Positions 1 through 5,191 of a stretch of DNA of 5,225 bases are shown piece after piece. Within the stretch, counting starts at the first letter, position 1, and each line of letters opens with the position of its first letter. The notes below the pieces were generated by a model. That model made no database searches and was not told the origin of the DNA. It saw only the letters and a list, made by a program, of their open reading frames with translations. Source of the stretch: JAXDLH01 sp034666705 (GTDB taxonomy: Bacteria; Chloroflexota; UBA6077; SHYK01); contig JAXDLH010000294.1 of assembly GCA_034666705.1 (NCBI GenBank), positions 1 through 5,225 of the forward strand, given 5' to 3'. Position numbers and translations under genes: made by a program.

Positions 1-897
1 GATGGTGATCGCGCCCTTGCCCTCGATGTTCGGGGGGCGCGCCTCCAGGCGGACCACGTGGTCCTGGCGGAGCTGGAGCTCGGCGGCGTCCTCGACGGTG
101 ACGATGCGCTCGTCGTCAGGGATGAAGGAGCTGAGCACGGTGAGCAGGGTGGTCTTGCCGGAGCCGGTGCCGCCGCTGACCACGATGTTGAGCCGTGCCA
201 GCACGCAGGCGCGCATGAACTCGGCCACCTCGGGCGTCATCGAGCCGAAGCGGACGAGGTCGTCCACGGTGAGCGGGATCTTGGAGAACTTTCGAATGGT
301 GACACAGGGGCCCACGAGTGAGATCGGGGGGATCACGATGTTGACGCGGCTGCCGTCGGGGAGGCGGGCATCGCAGATCGGGCTCGACTCGTCGACGTGG
401 CGGCCGAGCGGCGACACGATGCGGTCGATGATCCGCCGCACGTGGTCGTCGTCGTCGAACTTGATCGCCGTGAGGACGAGCTTGCCCTTCTGCTCGATGT
501 AGATCTGGTCGGGCCCGTTGATCATGACTTCGCTGACTGATGGGTCCAGCAGAAACGGCTCGATCGGCCCGAACCCGATGATGTCGGCGGCGACCTCCTC
601 GAAGAGGCGGTCGCGCTCCACGCGGGTGAGGACGAAGTTTTCCGCCTCGATCATGCGCTCGAACAGCGTCCGGATCTGTTGCCGGACCTCGCCGGTCTTC
701 GACAGATCCATACTCGGATCGAGCTCGGCGATCAGCCGGCTCTTTACCCGGCTCTTGAGGTCGCGATGTGCTTGGTTCTGAACTGGTCGGGCCGCGGGCC
801 CCGGGGGCGGGGGCGGCGTCTCTGCTACCCGTCCGTTTGCCGGTTTCGGCTCTACCGCACCACCGCTGCCGCCGTCGATCCGCCGTAACAAGCCCAT
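1..897 (-). CDS. cpaF: CpaF/TadA-type pilus assembly ATPase, N-terminal part (runs off the left edge)
   Basis: This is a cytoplasmic hexameric ATPase that powers assembly of Flp/Tad-type pili (type IVc pilus / type II secretion ATPase superfamily). The 299 visible residues begin MGLLRRIDGG and carry a Pro-rich linker (about 28-38). A helical N-terminal region follows, with the family signature IGFGPIEPFL (about 107-116) and the SEVMING segment (122-128). Next come PICDARLPDGSRVNI (173-187), the Walker A loop GGTGSGKTT (242-250, Lys248) and the Asp-box region ERIVTVEDAAELQL (263-276). The frame is still open at base 1, so Walker B, the His box and the C-terminus lie outside; the family usually has well over 400 residues. 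The start at 897 is supported by GAGGGG at 908-913, 10 nt upstream, and by promoter A further upstream. Other tad genes probably follow to the left, which is inference. Family assignment is very secure; whether it serves a pilus or a related secretion system cannot be seen here. Confidence 0.95.
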   Translation of the reverse strand, partial: MGLLRRIDGGSGGAVEPKPANGRVAETPPPPPGPAARPVQNQAHRDLKSRVKSRLIAELDPSMDLSKTGEVRQQIRTLFERMIEAENFVLTRVERDRLFEEVAADIIGFGPIEPFLLDPSVSEVMINGPDQIYIEQKGKLVLTAIKFDDDDHVRRIIDRIVSPLGRHVDESSPICDARLPDGSRVNIVIPPISLVGPCVTIRKFSKIPLTVDDLVRFGSMTPEVAEFMRACVLARLNIVVSGGTGSGKTTLLTVLSSFIPDDERIVTVEDAAELQLRQDHVVRLEARPPNIEGKGAITI

Positions 898-907
898 AGT
901 CCAGGTT

Positions 908-913
908 CCCCTC
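908..913 (-). promoter_or_regulatory. Ribosome binding site of the cpaF-like gene
   Basis: On the minus strand GAGGGG lies 10 nt upstream of the ATG at 897-895. The match is moderate but agrees with the start chosen by homology. Confidence 0.5.
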
Positions 914-977
914 TGCGCATCGAGTACCGAGCCTGCCGCCCTGCGACGTCATCGGGCACGGATACCTGTTCCAGTGT

Positions 978-1023
978 ACCTTGCCTGATTCGCGGTCCGT
1001 CGTCATGAGCATTTACTCATCTC
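978..1023 (-). promoter_or_regulatory. Promoter/operator A, facing the cpaF-like gene
   Basis: On the minus strand the dyad ATGAG-N6-CTCAT (1020-1005) extends into CTCATGACG. ATGACG (1006-1001) sits at a -35 position, and 17 bp further is CAAGGT (983-978), the weakest -10 match of the five related sites. The predicted start is near 971, giving a leader of about 74 nt. The dyad axis lies between 1012 and 1013, about -41.5. A better -10 hexamer by sequence, TACACT (978-973), overlaps but would need a 22-bp spacer from ATGACG. The box itself is certain; the exact -10 is not. Confidence 0.55.
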
Positions 1024-1035
1024 GCCTTGCGCCCG

Positions 1036-1079
1036 GGTGAAGGAACCTTCATGACACGCGGCGCGCAGTCATCTACGAT
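1036..1079 (+). promoter_or_regulatory. Promoter/operator B, facing the small gene at 1113
   Basis: TGAAGG-AA-CCTTCA (1038-1051) is a perfect 6-bp-arm palindrome that continues into TTCATGACA. ATGACA (1051-1056) matches the -35 consensus TTGACA at 5 of 6 positions. Exactly 17 bp later is TACGAT (1074-1079), a 4 of 6 match to TATAAT. The predicted start is near 1086, 27 nt before the ATG at 1113. The dyad axis is at 1044.5, about -41.5. It is back to back with promoter A, whose axis is 32 bp away, about three helical turns. Confidence 0.7.
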
Positions 1080-1101
1080 TGGTCACGCCGCACAGGAGCA
1101 A

Positions 1102-1106
1102 CGGAG
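1102..1106 (+). promoter_or_regulatory. Ribosome binding site of the small gene
   Basis: CGGAG lies 6 nt before the ATG at 1113, with a second purine-rich AGGAG at 1094-1098. Together with promoter B this supports translation of the small frame. Confidence 0.55.
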
Positions 1107-1112
1107 CATCTG

Positions 1113-1325
1113 ATGAACCCGCTCGAGCCGAGCCCCCGCCAGAACCTGGCGCACTGGGGCGCCGATCGCGACTATCCTGCTCTCAGGTTCCGCCTCCAGC
1201 CGCGGCGCGGCGAAGAGGAGTGGGTCCGCGGCGGTCAACCCTCATGGGATCGCTTTATCGCCGTCGCCGCCGACGTCGAGATCGCGCTCGCCATCGAAGC
1301 CGCCCGCCGCCTCGGCGAGCGGTAG
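1113..1325 (+). CDS. Small protein of unknown function (70 residues)
   Basis: I do not recognise this protein. It begins MNPLEPSPRQNLAHWG, is rich in Arg, Glu and Trp in its first two thirds, and ends in a likely amphipathic helix (about 48-68, AVAADVEIALAIEAARRLG). It has no signal peptide, membrane segment or cysteine, so it is probably cytosolic. Support for a real gene is contextual: nearly every codon ends in G or C, as in neighbouring genes; a ribosome site precedes the ATG at good spacing; and promoter B predicts a transcript starting 27 nt upstream. It is divergent from the cpaF-like gene and converges on the response-regulator gene with a 62-nt gap. A role connected to the pilus or the two-component pair is only guilt by shared promoter box. 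Confidence 0.62.
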   Translation: MNPLEPSPRQNLAHWGADRDYPALRFRLQPRRGEEEWVRGGQPSWDRFIAVAADVEIALAIEAARRLGER

Positions 1326-1387
1326 AGCCGGACGCCCGGCAGGCTTCGTTGGCGGCAGGAGCGCTGAGCCGGTCAGACCGTGGCCGG
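1326..1387. other. Short convergent intergenic gap with a weak hairpin
   Basis: This separates the ends of the small gene (plus) and the response-regulator gene (minus). GCCGG-ACGC-CCGGC (1327-1340) can form a 5-bp hairpin right after the small gene's stop, but no T-tract follows on either strand. GCCGGTCAG occurs near 1368 and again near 1383. Terminator function is possible, not shown. Confidence 0.25.
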
Positions 1388-1789
1388 TCAGGCTGGGAGG
1401 CAGAGGCGCTCGGTCTGCCGGATGAGCTCGTCTGCTTCGAACGGTTTGGCGAGAGCGCCGCCGGCGCCGATCTCCGCCGACCACCGCGCTGCGTTCCCGT
1501 TGGCGGACATAACCAGGGTCGGTACCTCGATCCCGCGCGCCTTGAGCGCGCGGGCGAAGTCCCATCCGTTCATGATCGGCATCCGCATATCCAGGATCAC
1601 GAGCTGCGGCCGGTGCCCCAGCAGCAGCTCTAGAGCTTCGCTGCCGTTGATGGCCGTCGCGACGTCGTATCCCTCCTGCTCGAGCAGCCCACCCACAGTC
1701 GTCAGGACCGCGAGGTCGTCGTCCACGAGCAGAATGTGGCAGGCTGCACGCGGCCCTGGGTAGATACTGGTCGGTGCAATAGCATTCAT
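1388..1789 (-). CDS. Single-domain (CheY-like) response regulator
   Basis: A 133-residue stand-alone receiver domain that should accept phosphate from the adjacent histidine kinase. After a short N-terminal lead, the acidic cluster is VDDD (22-25), the phospho-acceptor is Asp67 in LDMRMP (66-71), the switch serine is Ser95 in MSAN (94-97), and the conserved lysine is Lys115 in AKPF (114-117). The position three before this Lys, normally Tyr or Phe, is Ala112, so the usual aromatic switch is missing. No output domain follows, so it must act by protein contact or as a phosphorelay member. The ATG overlaps the kinase stop codon as ATGA (1789-1786). AGGAGG at 1800-1805, inside the kinase 3' end, lies 10 nt before it, so the two genes are probably co-transcribed and translationally coupled. 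Family assignment is secure; the downstream partner is unknown. Confidence 0.95.
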   Translation of the reverse strand: MNAIAPTSIYPGPRAACHILLVDDDLAVLTTVGGLLEQEGYDVATAINGSEALELLLGHRPQLVILDMRMPIMNGWDFARALKARGIEVPTLVMSANGNAARWSAEIGAGGALAKPFEADELIRQTERLCLPA

Positions 1790-2997
1790 GGGGTCGGAGC
1801 CTCCTCCGCGACCCCGGCGGCCGCTCGTCCTGGCACGGTCAATACGAAGCGCGCGCCGCCAGCAGGGGGAGATTCGACCTGCAGCTCCCCGCCATGGAGC
1901 GCCGCGATCTCGTGACTGATGAACAGGCCCAGCCCCATGCCGGTGCCATGGCCGTCCGGATGGACCTGATAGAGGCGTTCGAAGATATGGGCGTGATGCT
2001 CGGGGCTGATCCCGATGCCCTGATCGGTCACCGCAATCGCGACCGTGGCCGCATCCGGCGCAGCCGCGGTTACGGTAATCGTGCCGCCCTGGGGGCTGAA
2101 CTTGACCGCATTGGTCAGCAGGTTGGTCAGGACCTGCTCGATGCGCATCGAGTCGACCAGGGCGGTGAGGGTTGCGGGCGCGTCGATGGCGAAGGTATGG
2201 CGAGTCGTATCGGCGCGCGCGCGGTCCACCGCCGTCTGGATCAGCGGCATCAGGTCGACCTCTTCGAGGTCGAGCACAAGCTTCCGGGCCTCGAGCCGCG
2301 AGCTGTCGAGCATGAGGGTAATCAGGCGCGTGAGCTTCCCCGCCTGCGCATCCACGATCGTGAGGAGGCGTCGGAGCTTCTCGGGCTCCACATGGCCGTG
2401 GCGATCGAGCTCGCGGAGCACGAGCTGGGTGCCGGCGCGCATGCTGGTGATGGGCGAGCGCAACTCGTGAGAGGCCATCGCGAGGAACTCCTCCCGCAGG
2501 CGGAGCATCTCCAGCGCACCCTGGTAGAGGCGTGCATTCTCCTCGGCCAGCACCTCGGCGCGCTGCCGGGCGGCGAGCTGATCGGTTACGTCCACGGCGA
2601 CGACGATGACGTCGGTCACCACGTCACTCGGATCCCGCAGCGGCGTACACGCCATGTCGAAGTAGGCGGTTGCCTTCTGCGACCCCCGGACCAGTTCCAC
2701 CGGGAGCTCAGTCGCGACGAAGGGCTCGCCACTGGTCAGCACGTCCACGAGACGTTCCGCGAGCGCTTGCCCGTGCAGCTCGGGAAGGATCTCCAGCAGC
2801 GGCCGGCCAAGCACGTCGGCGGCGGCCCGTCCCCAGATTCGACACTGGCGCTCGTTCGCCACTTCGACGACGTGCTCGGGGCCGCGGAGGATGCAGAGGG
2901 CGATCGGCGCGGGCTCGAACACCTTGACGAGATGGCTGAGCGCCGAATGCGCGCGGGAAACCTCGGGGCGATCCCCGTCTGCGATTACGAGCGCCAT
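1786..2997 (-). CDS. Soluble PAS-domain sensor histidine kinase
   Basis: A 403-residue sensor kinase that autophosphorylates a histidine and passes the phosphate to a response regulator, most likely the one encoded directly downstream. A PAS domain covers about 18-140, ending in the typical VVAVDVTDQ (132-140), and a short coiled-coil-like linker spans about 141-170. The H-box is SHELRSPI with His177; the N-box is NLLTNAVKFS (292-301); G1 is DQGIGI (325-330); the F-box is IFERLYQ (338-344); G2 is GMGLGLF (353-359). All key catalytic residues are present. There is no signal peptide or membrane segment, so it should sense a cytosolic signal, which cannot be read from the sequence. The start at 2997 is chosen for the strong AGGAGG 6 nt upstream. 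The same frame stays open to an ATG at 3228, but that stretch contains promoter C and is unlikely to be translated. Confidence 0.95.
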   Translation of the reverse strand: MALVIADGDRPEVSRAHSALSHLVKVFEPAPIALCILRGPEHVVEVANERQCRIWGRAAADVLGRPLLEILPELHGQALAERLVDVLTSGEPFVATELPVELVRGSQKATAYFDMACTPLRDPSDVVTDVIVVAVDVTDQLAARQRAEVLAEENARLYQGALEMLRLREEFLAMASHELRSPITSMRAGTQLVLRELDRHGHVEPEKLRRLLTIVDAQAGKLTRLITLMLDSSRLEARKLVLDLEEVDLMPLIQTAVDRARADTTRHTFAIDAPATLTALVDSMRIEQVLTNLLTNAVKFSPQGGTITVTAAAPDAATVAIAVTDQGIGISPEHHAHIFERLYQVHPDGHGTGMGLGLFISHEIAALHGGELQVESPPAGGARFVLTVPGRAAAGVAEEAPTP

Positions 2998-3003
2998 GGG
3001 GCA

Positions 3004-3009
3004 CCTCCT
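3004..3009 (-). promoter_or_regulatory. Strong ribosome binding site that fixes the kinase start
   Basis: On the minus strand a full AGGAGG lies 6 nt before the ATG at 2997. It decides against the 77-codon longer open frame starting at 3228, which also lies upstream of the predicted transcription start. Confidence 0.85.
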
Positions 3010-3022
3010 CGAGATCCGCCGC

Positions 3023-3046
3023 GCTGCTTGGCTGGTTTGAAGCAGC
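3023..3046 (-). other. Leader hairpin upstream of the kinase gene
   Basis: GCTGCTT (3023-3029) and AAGCAGC (3040-3046) form a perfect 7-bp stem with a 10-nt loop. It lies in the predicted 91-nt kinase leader, 13 nt from the ribosome site. The loop includes CTGGTTT (3032-3038), which could instead pair with AAACCAG at 3078-3084 near the transcript start, so two foldings may compete. Regulatory function is speculation. Confidence 0.35.
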
Positions 3047-3094
3047 CACGGAGCGGATTGGCCTACCACCAGCGATGAAACCAGTACGCGTAGC

Positions 3095-3139
3095 ATCCTA
3101 GACTTTGGTCGGCGCCCAGTCATGAAGGAATCTTCATCC
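3095..3139 (-). promoter_or_regulatory. Promoter/operator C, facing the kinase/response-regulator operon
   Basis: On the minus strand the dyad ATGAAG-N4-CTTCAT (3137-3122) continues into TTCATGACT. ATGACT (3123-3118) is at a -35 position, a 17-bp spacer follows, and TAGGAT (3100-3095) is the -10, a 4 of 6 match. The predicted start is near 3088, leaving a 91-nt leader before the kinase ATG. The axis at 3129.5 is about -41.5. Position for position the layout equals promoter B. Confidence 0.68.
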
Positions 3140-3153
3140 TGAATCGATCCCCC

Positions 3154-3182
3154 GCCCGGGCGCCGCGTTGCGGGCGCCGGGC
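3154..3182 (-). terminator. GC-rich hairpin between the secreted-protein and kinase genes (possible terminator)
   Basis: GCCCGGGCGCC (3154-3164) can pair with GGCGCCGGGC (3173-3182) with one bulged G and an 8-nt loop. It lies about 90 nt after the stop of the secreted-protein gene and upstream of promoter C, the right place to end that transcript. There is no T-tract, so an intrinsic terminator of the classical type is not shown. Confidence 0.35.
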
Positions 3183-3270
3183 CCACACGCGGACGCCGGC
3201 TATCGCGTCGGCCCGCCAGGTCCATCACGCGCCAGGCGCACGACGGACGGCGGCGGGCCGACGCCTACGG

Positions 3271-4866
3271 CTATGAGAGGGTGACTGCGTTCGCTGGGGT
3301 GGGGGCGCTCGTGCCGGACGAGCTCGTCGACGACACCGCGAAGTAGTAGGTCACGCCGGTCGCGAGCCCGCTTATCGTGGTGGTCGTGCCGGAAGTCGAG
3401 GTGACGTAGGTCGTGAAGGGACCACCGGCGCCGCTCGCCGATTGATTCACCATATAGCTCGATGCGCCATTCGCGGCGCTCCAGGTGAGGGTGACCGCTC
3501 CGTTGCTCATCTGCGCAGCCTGGACGGAGGTCGGACCGACCATCCCGTTGTTGGCTCCCGTGCATCCCGTGTTGTACGGGTAGGTCGAGCCGCAGGCGCC
3601 GTTGAAGCCATTGGTGCCGAATCCACACGCGCCGTTGTTGTTGTTCGCGTACGGGTATGGCGTGGTGCAGTTGCCGTTGAAGCCATTGCCACCGAATCCA
3701 CACGCGCCATTGTTCACGTTGTTCGTGTTCGCGTATGGGTACGGCGTAGTGCAGGCGCCGTTGAACCCGGTATAGCCGTTATTGCATGCGCCGTTGTTGG
3801 CATTCGCATATGGGTATGGCGTGGTGCAATTGCCGTTGTACCCGTTGTAGCCGTTATTGCACGCGCCATTGTTTGTGTTCGTATTTGGATATGGATACGG
3901 CGGATTGCAGCTCCCGCCATACTGGCCGTTCATGCCGTTGCATAGCGTGTTGTTCGGGTAGCCTGAGTTGAAGGTTCCATAGCCGGGGGCGCAGTTGCTT
4001 TGCAGGTTCGTGATGGGTTGGCTCGGGACCACGCTGACAGCAACGGGCGCCGCCACCGTCGGCAGCAAGCTCGCGGCGCTCGAGTCGCCCGTGAACTGGA
4101 CCATGATCGTGGACCAGGCTCCGTCGAGGAGCGAGTACGCATAGAGCGTGTGGCTGCCGTTGCTGAGCCCACTCACGAGCCAGGAGATGTCGAATCCGCT
4201 ATTGGCCAGCTCGGCGCGGCCGGTGCTCCCGGCGACGTCCATCCGTGGCTTGTTGACGAGCGAGGAGCCGATGCCCAGCCCCTGGCCGGCCGGACCGTCC
4301 AGATACACGTCTACGCGGCTCCCAGCCGACCAACCGCCAATGTCAACCATCTGGCCATTGCTGGTGGACATGCCGGCGGTCGGCGTATCGAGGTGGAACA
4401 TCCCGCCGCCGTGCTGTAGATTCACGTTGATCGACGTGTAGGCCGGGCCGCACGGTGTCGTCGCGTACACCGCGAAGGTGTGCGGTCCCGGGGCGAGCGC
4501 GCTCACGTCCGCCGTCAGGGTGAATCCGTAGGAGTCGGTGCGGCGGAGCGCGGCGTCGACGTCACCGCGCATCGCTGGCTTGGCAACTCCCAGCAGGGTG
4601 CCACCAGCGCCGAGCAGGCCATCGCTCACCACCTGCACCGCGCTGATGCCGCTTCCGGTTGCGACGCTGCGATCGACGGCCCACCCGCTGAAGGCAAGCT
4701 GATCCTGAACCGTGGCATTCGCGAGCGGCGCGTCGATAGTAACGAGGGGGTCGCACGCGCCTTGCGCCGCCGCCGGCTGTGCGGCGCTGAAGGAGGCGAA
4801 CAGCACGGCGAGCGCGGCGATGAGACTCCAGGGCGAATACAGCGGATTCGTTCGATAGCTTGGCAT
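3271..4866 (-). CDS. Secreted modular surface/adhesin-like protein with Cys-paired Asn/Tyr repeats and an FN3 domain
   Basis: A 531-residue exported protein of unknown exact role. A signal peptide covers about 1-35 (hydrophobic core SLIAALAVLFASFSAA, then AAAQ); no lipobox precedes Cys38. Two related beta-sandwich modules follow: about 40-150 (IDAPLANATV...SGWAVD) and about 157-258 (LDTPTAG...IGGWSAG), each ending in a '(P/N)G(P/S)HT...YA' strand. Cys38 and Cys139 could bridge the first module. A Pro/Ala/Val linker (260-290) leads to five repeats (305-433), each with one CX10C pair and, in most, TTPYPYAN. The C-terminal 444-531 is a fibronectin type III-like domain (VTLTWSAANGASSYMV, LATGVTYYFAV). 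There is no membrane anchor or sorting motif, so it is released or held by other means. GGAGAG lies 4 nt before the ATG and promoter D further upstream. Adhesion or a cell-surface structural role is inferred from domains. Confidence 0.88.
   Translation of the reverse strand: MPSYRTNPLYSPWSLIAALAVLFASFSAAQPAAAQGACDPLVTIDAPLANATVQDQLAFSGWAVDRSVATGSGISAVQVVSDGLLGAGGTLLGVAKPAMRGDVDAALRRTDSYGFTLTADVSALAPGPHTFAVYATTPCGPAYTSINVNLQHGGGMFHLDTPTAGMSTSNGQMVDIGGWSAGSRVDVYLDGPAGQGLGIGSSLVNKPRMDVAGSTGRAELANSGFDISWLVSGLSNGSHTLYAYSLLDGAWSTIMVQFTGDSSAASLLPTVAAPVAVSVVPSQPITNLQSNCAPGYGTFNSGYPNNTLCNGMNGQYGGSCNPPYPYPNTNTNNGACNNGYNGYNGNCTTPYPYANANNGACNNGYTGFNGACTTPYPYANTNNVNNGACGFGGNGFNGNCTTPYPYANNNNGACGFGTNGFNGACGSTYPYNTGCTGANNGMVGPTSVQAAQMSNGAVTLTWSAANGASSYMVNQSASGAGGPFTTYVTSTSGTTTTISGLATGVTYYFAVSSTSSSGTSAPTPANAVTLS
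3568..3954 (-). repeat. Five tandem repeats of about 75 bp encoding Cys-paired Asn/Tyr modules
   Basis: Within the secreted-protein gene the units are residues 305-331 (degenerate), 332-356, 357-384 (a 3-residue insertion), 385-409 and 410-433 (degenerate end). The shared pattern is NNGAC, ten residues rich in Asn and Gly, Cys, then TTPYPYAN. Each unit has exactly two cysteines 11 positions apart: 309/320, 336/347, 361/372, 389/400, 414/425. The DNA repeats are visible too and are richer in A and T than the surroundings because of Asn and Tyr codons. Confidence 0.9.
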
Positions 4867-5034
4867 TGTTCTCTCCAGGGGAATGCGCGCTCACGTGGCG
4901 TCCATGCGGCGCGGGGCAGCACCGACGTGCGATGTACGGGTGGGGGCGGGTGGAGTCCGAGCTGGCACTCGGGCATGTGCCGCGCCGCAGCGTGCCGAGT
5001 GATCAACACCCCGGCGCGGTCGCTCCCGGCCCGT
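4867..5034 (-). other. Long GC-rich 5' leader of the secreted-protein gene
   Basis: Between the predicted start near 5034 and the ATG at 4866 lie 168 nt without a convincing small frame. CACTCGGGCA (4966-4975) can pair with TGCCGAGTG (4993-5001) with one bulge and a 17-nt loop. The ribosome site GGAGAG is at 4871-4876. I recognise no riboswitch class. Confidence 0.4.
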
Positions 5035-5040
5035 TCAACC

Positions 5041-5088
5041 ACCATACGGGCCGCAGCCACCCATGTCATGAGCGTTCCCTCATCTCGC
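5041..5088 (-). promoter_or_regulatory. Promoter/operator D, facing the secreted-protein gene
   Basis: On the minus strand the dyad ATGAG-N6-CTCAT (5083-5068) continues into CTCATGACA. ATGACA (5069-5064) is a 5 of 6 match to the -35 consensus. A 17-bp spacer separates it from TATGGT (5046-5041), a 4 of 6 match to the -10 consensus. The predicted start is near 5034. The axis at 5075.5 is about -41.5. It is divergent from promoter E, axes 81 bp apart. Confidence 0.68.
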
Positions 5089-5142
5089 GCCGCAGCCGCG
5101 CTGGCTCGACGCACCCGCGTAGTCGCCCGGCGCATGCCCAGC

Positions 5143-5191
5143 CCCGTCATGAGCATTCCCTCATGACGGGAGATGCCCGGGCCAGTAAAGT
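5143..5191 (+). promoter_or_regulatory. Promoter/operator E, facing off the right edge
   Basis: This is the most perfect copy: CCCGTCATGAG (5143-5153) and CTCATGACGGG (5160-5170) are exact 11-bp inverted arms around a 6-bp centre. ATGACG (5163-5168) sits at -35, a 17-bp spacer follows, and TAAAGT (5186-5191) is the -10. The predicted start is near 5198, heading right. An ATG at 5202 (MPKMNTHY...) or 5211 could begin a leaderless or near-leaderless gene; no ribosome site precedes them, so the true start may lie beyond the window. Confidence 0.62.

Noticed and set aside
116..1012. Long minus-strand open frame overlapping the cpaF-like gene
   Set aside because: It is an Arg/Pro-rich shadow in another frame of the true ATPase gene, and its start lies upstream of promoter A's predicted transcript start.
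1894..3078. 394-codon plus-strand open frame opposite the kinase gene
   Set aside because: Antisense shadow of a GC-rich gene; the kinase on the other strand has all its family motifs, and this frame has no recognisable domain or matching control signals.
2998..3228. 77-codon N-terminal extension of the kinase
   Set aside because: The stretch is Arg/Pro-rich and overlaps promoter C; the strong AGGAGG at 3004-3009 points to the ATG at 2997.
3200..3945. Several open frames on both strands across the repeat region
   Set aside because: Low-complexity 75-bp repeats leave other frames open by periodicity; only the frame with signal peptide, paired cysteines and FN3 domain is convincing.
3568..3954. 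CRISPR-like array
   Set aside because: Repeats of about 75 bp are contiguous, in frame within a gene and lack unique spacers.
978..5191. Boxes as ends of a mobile element or as REP-type dispersed hairpins
   Set aside because: No transposase or target duplication is seen, the copies keep fixed spacing to -10-like hexamers, and their orientations match the flanking genes.
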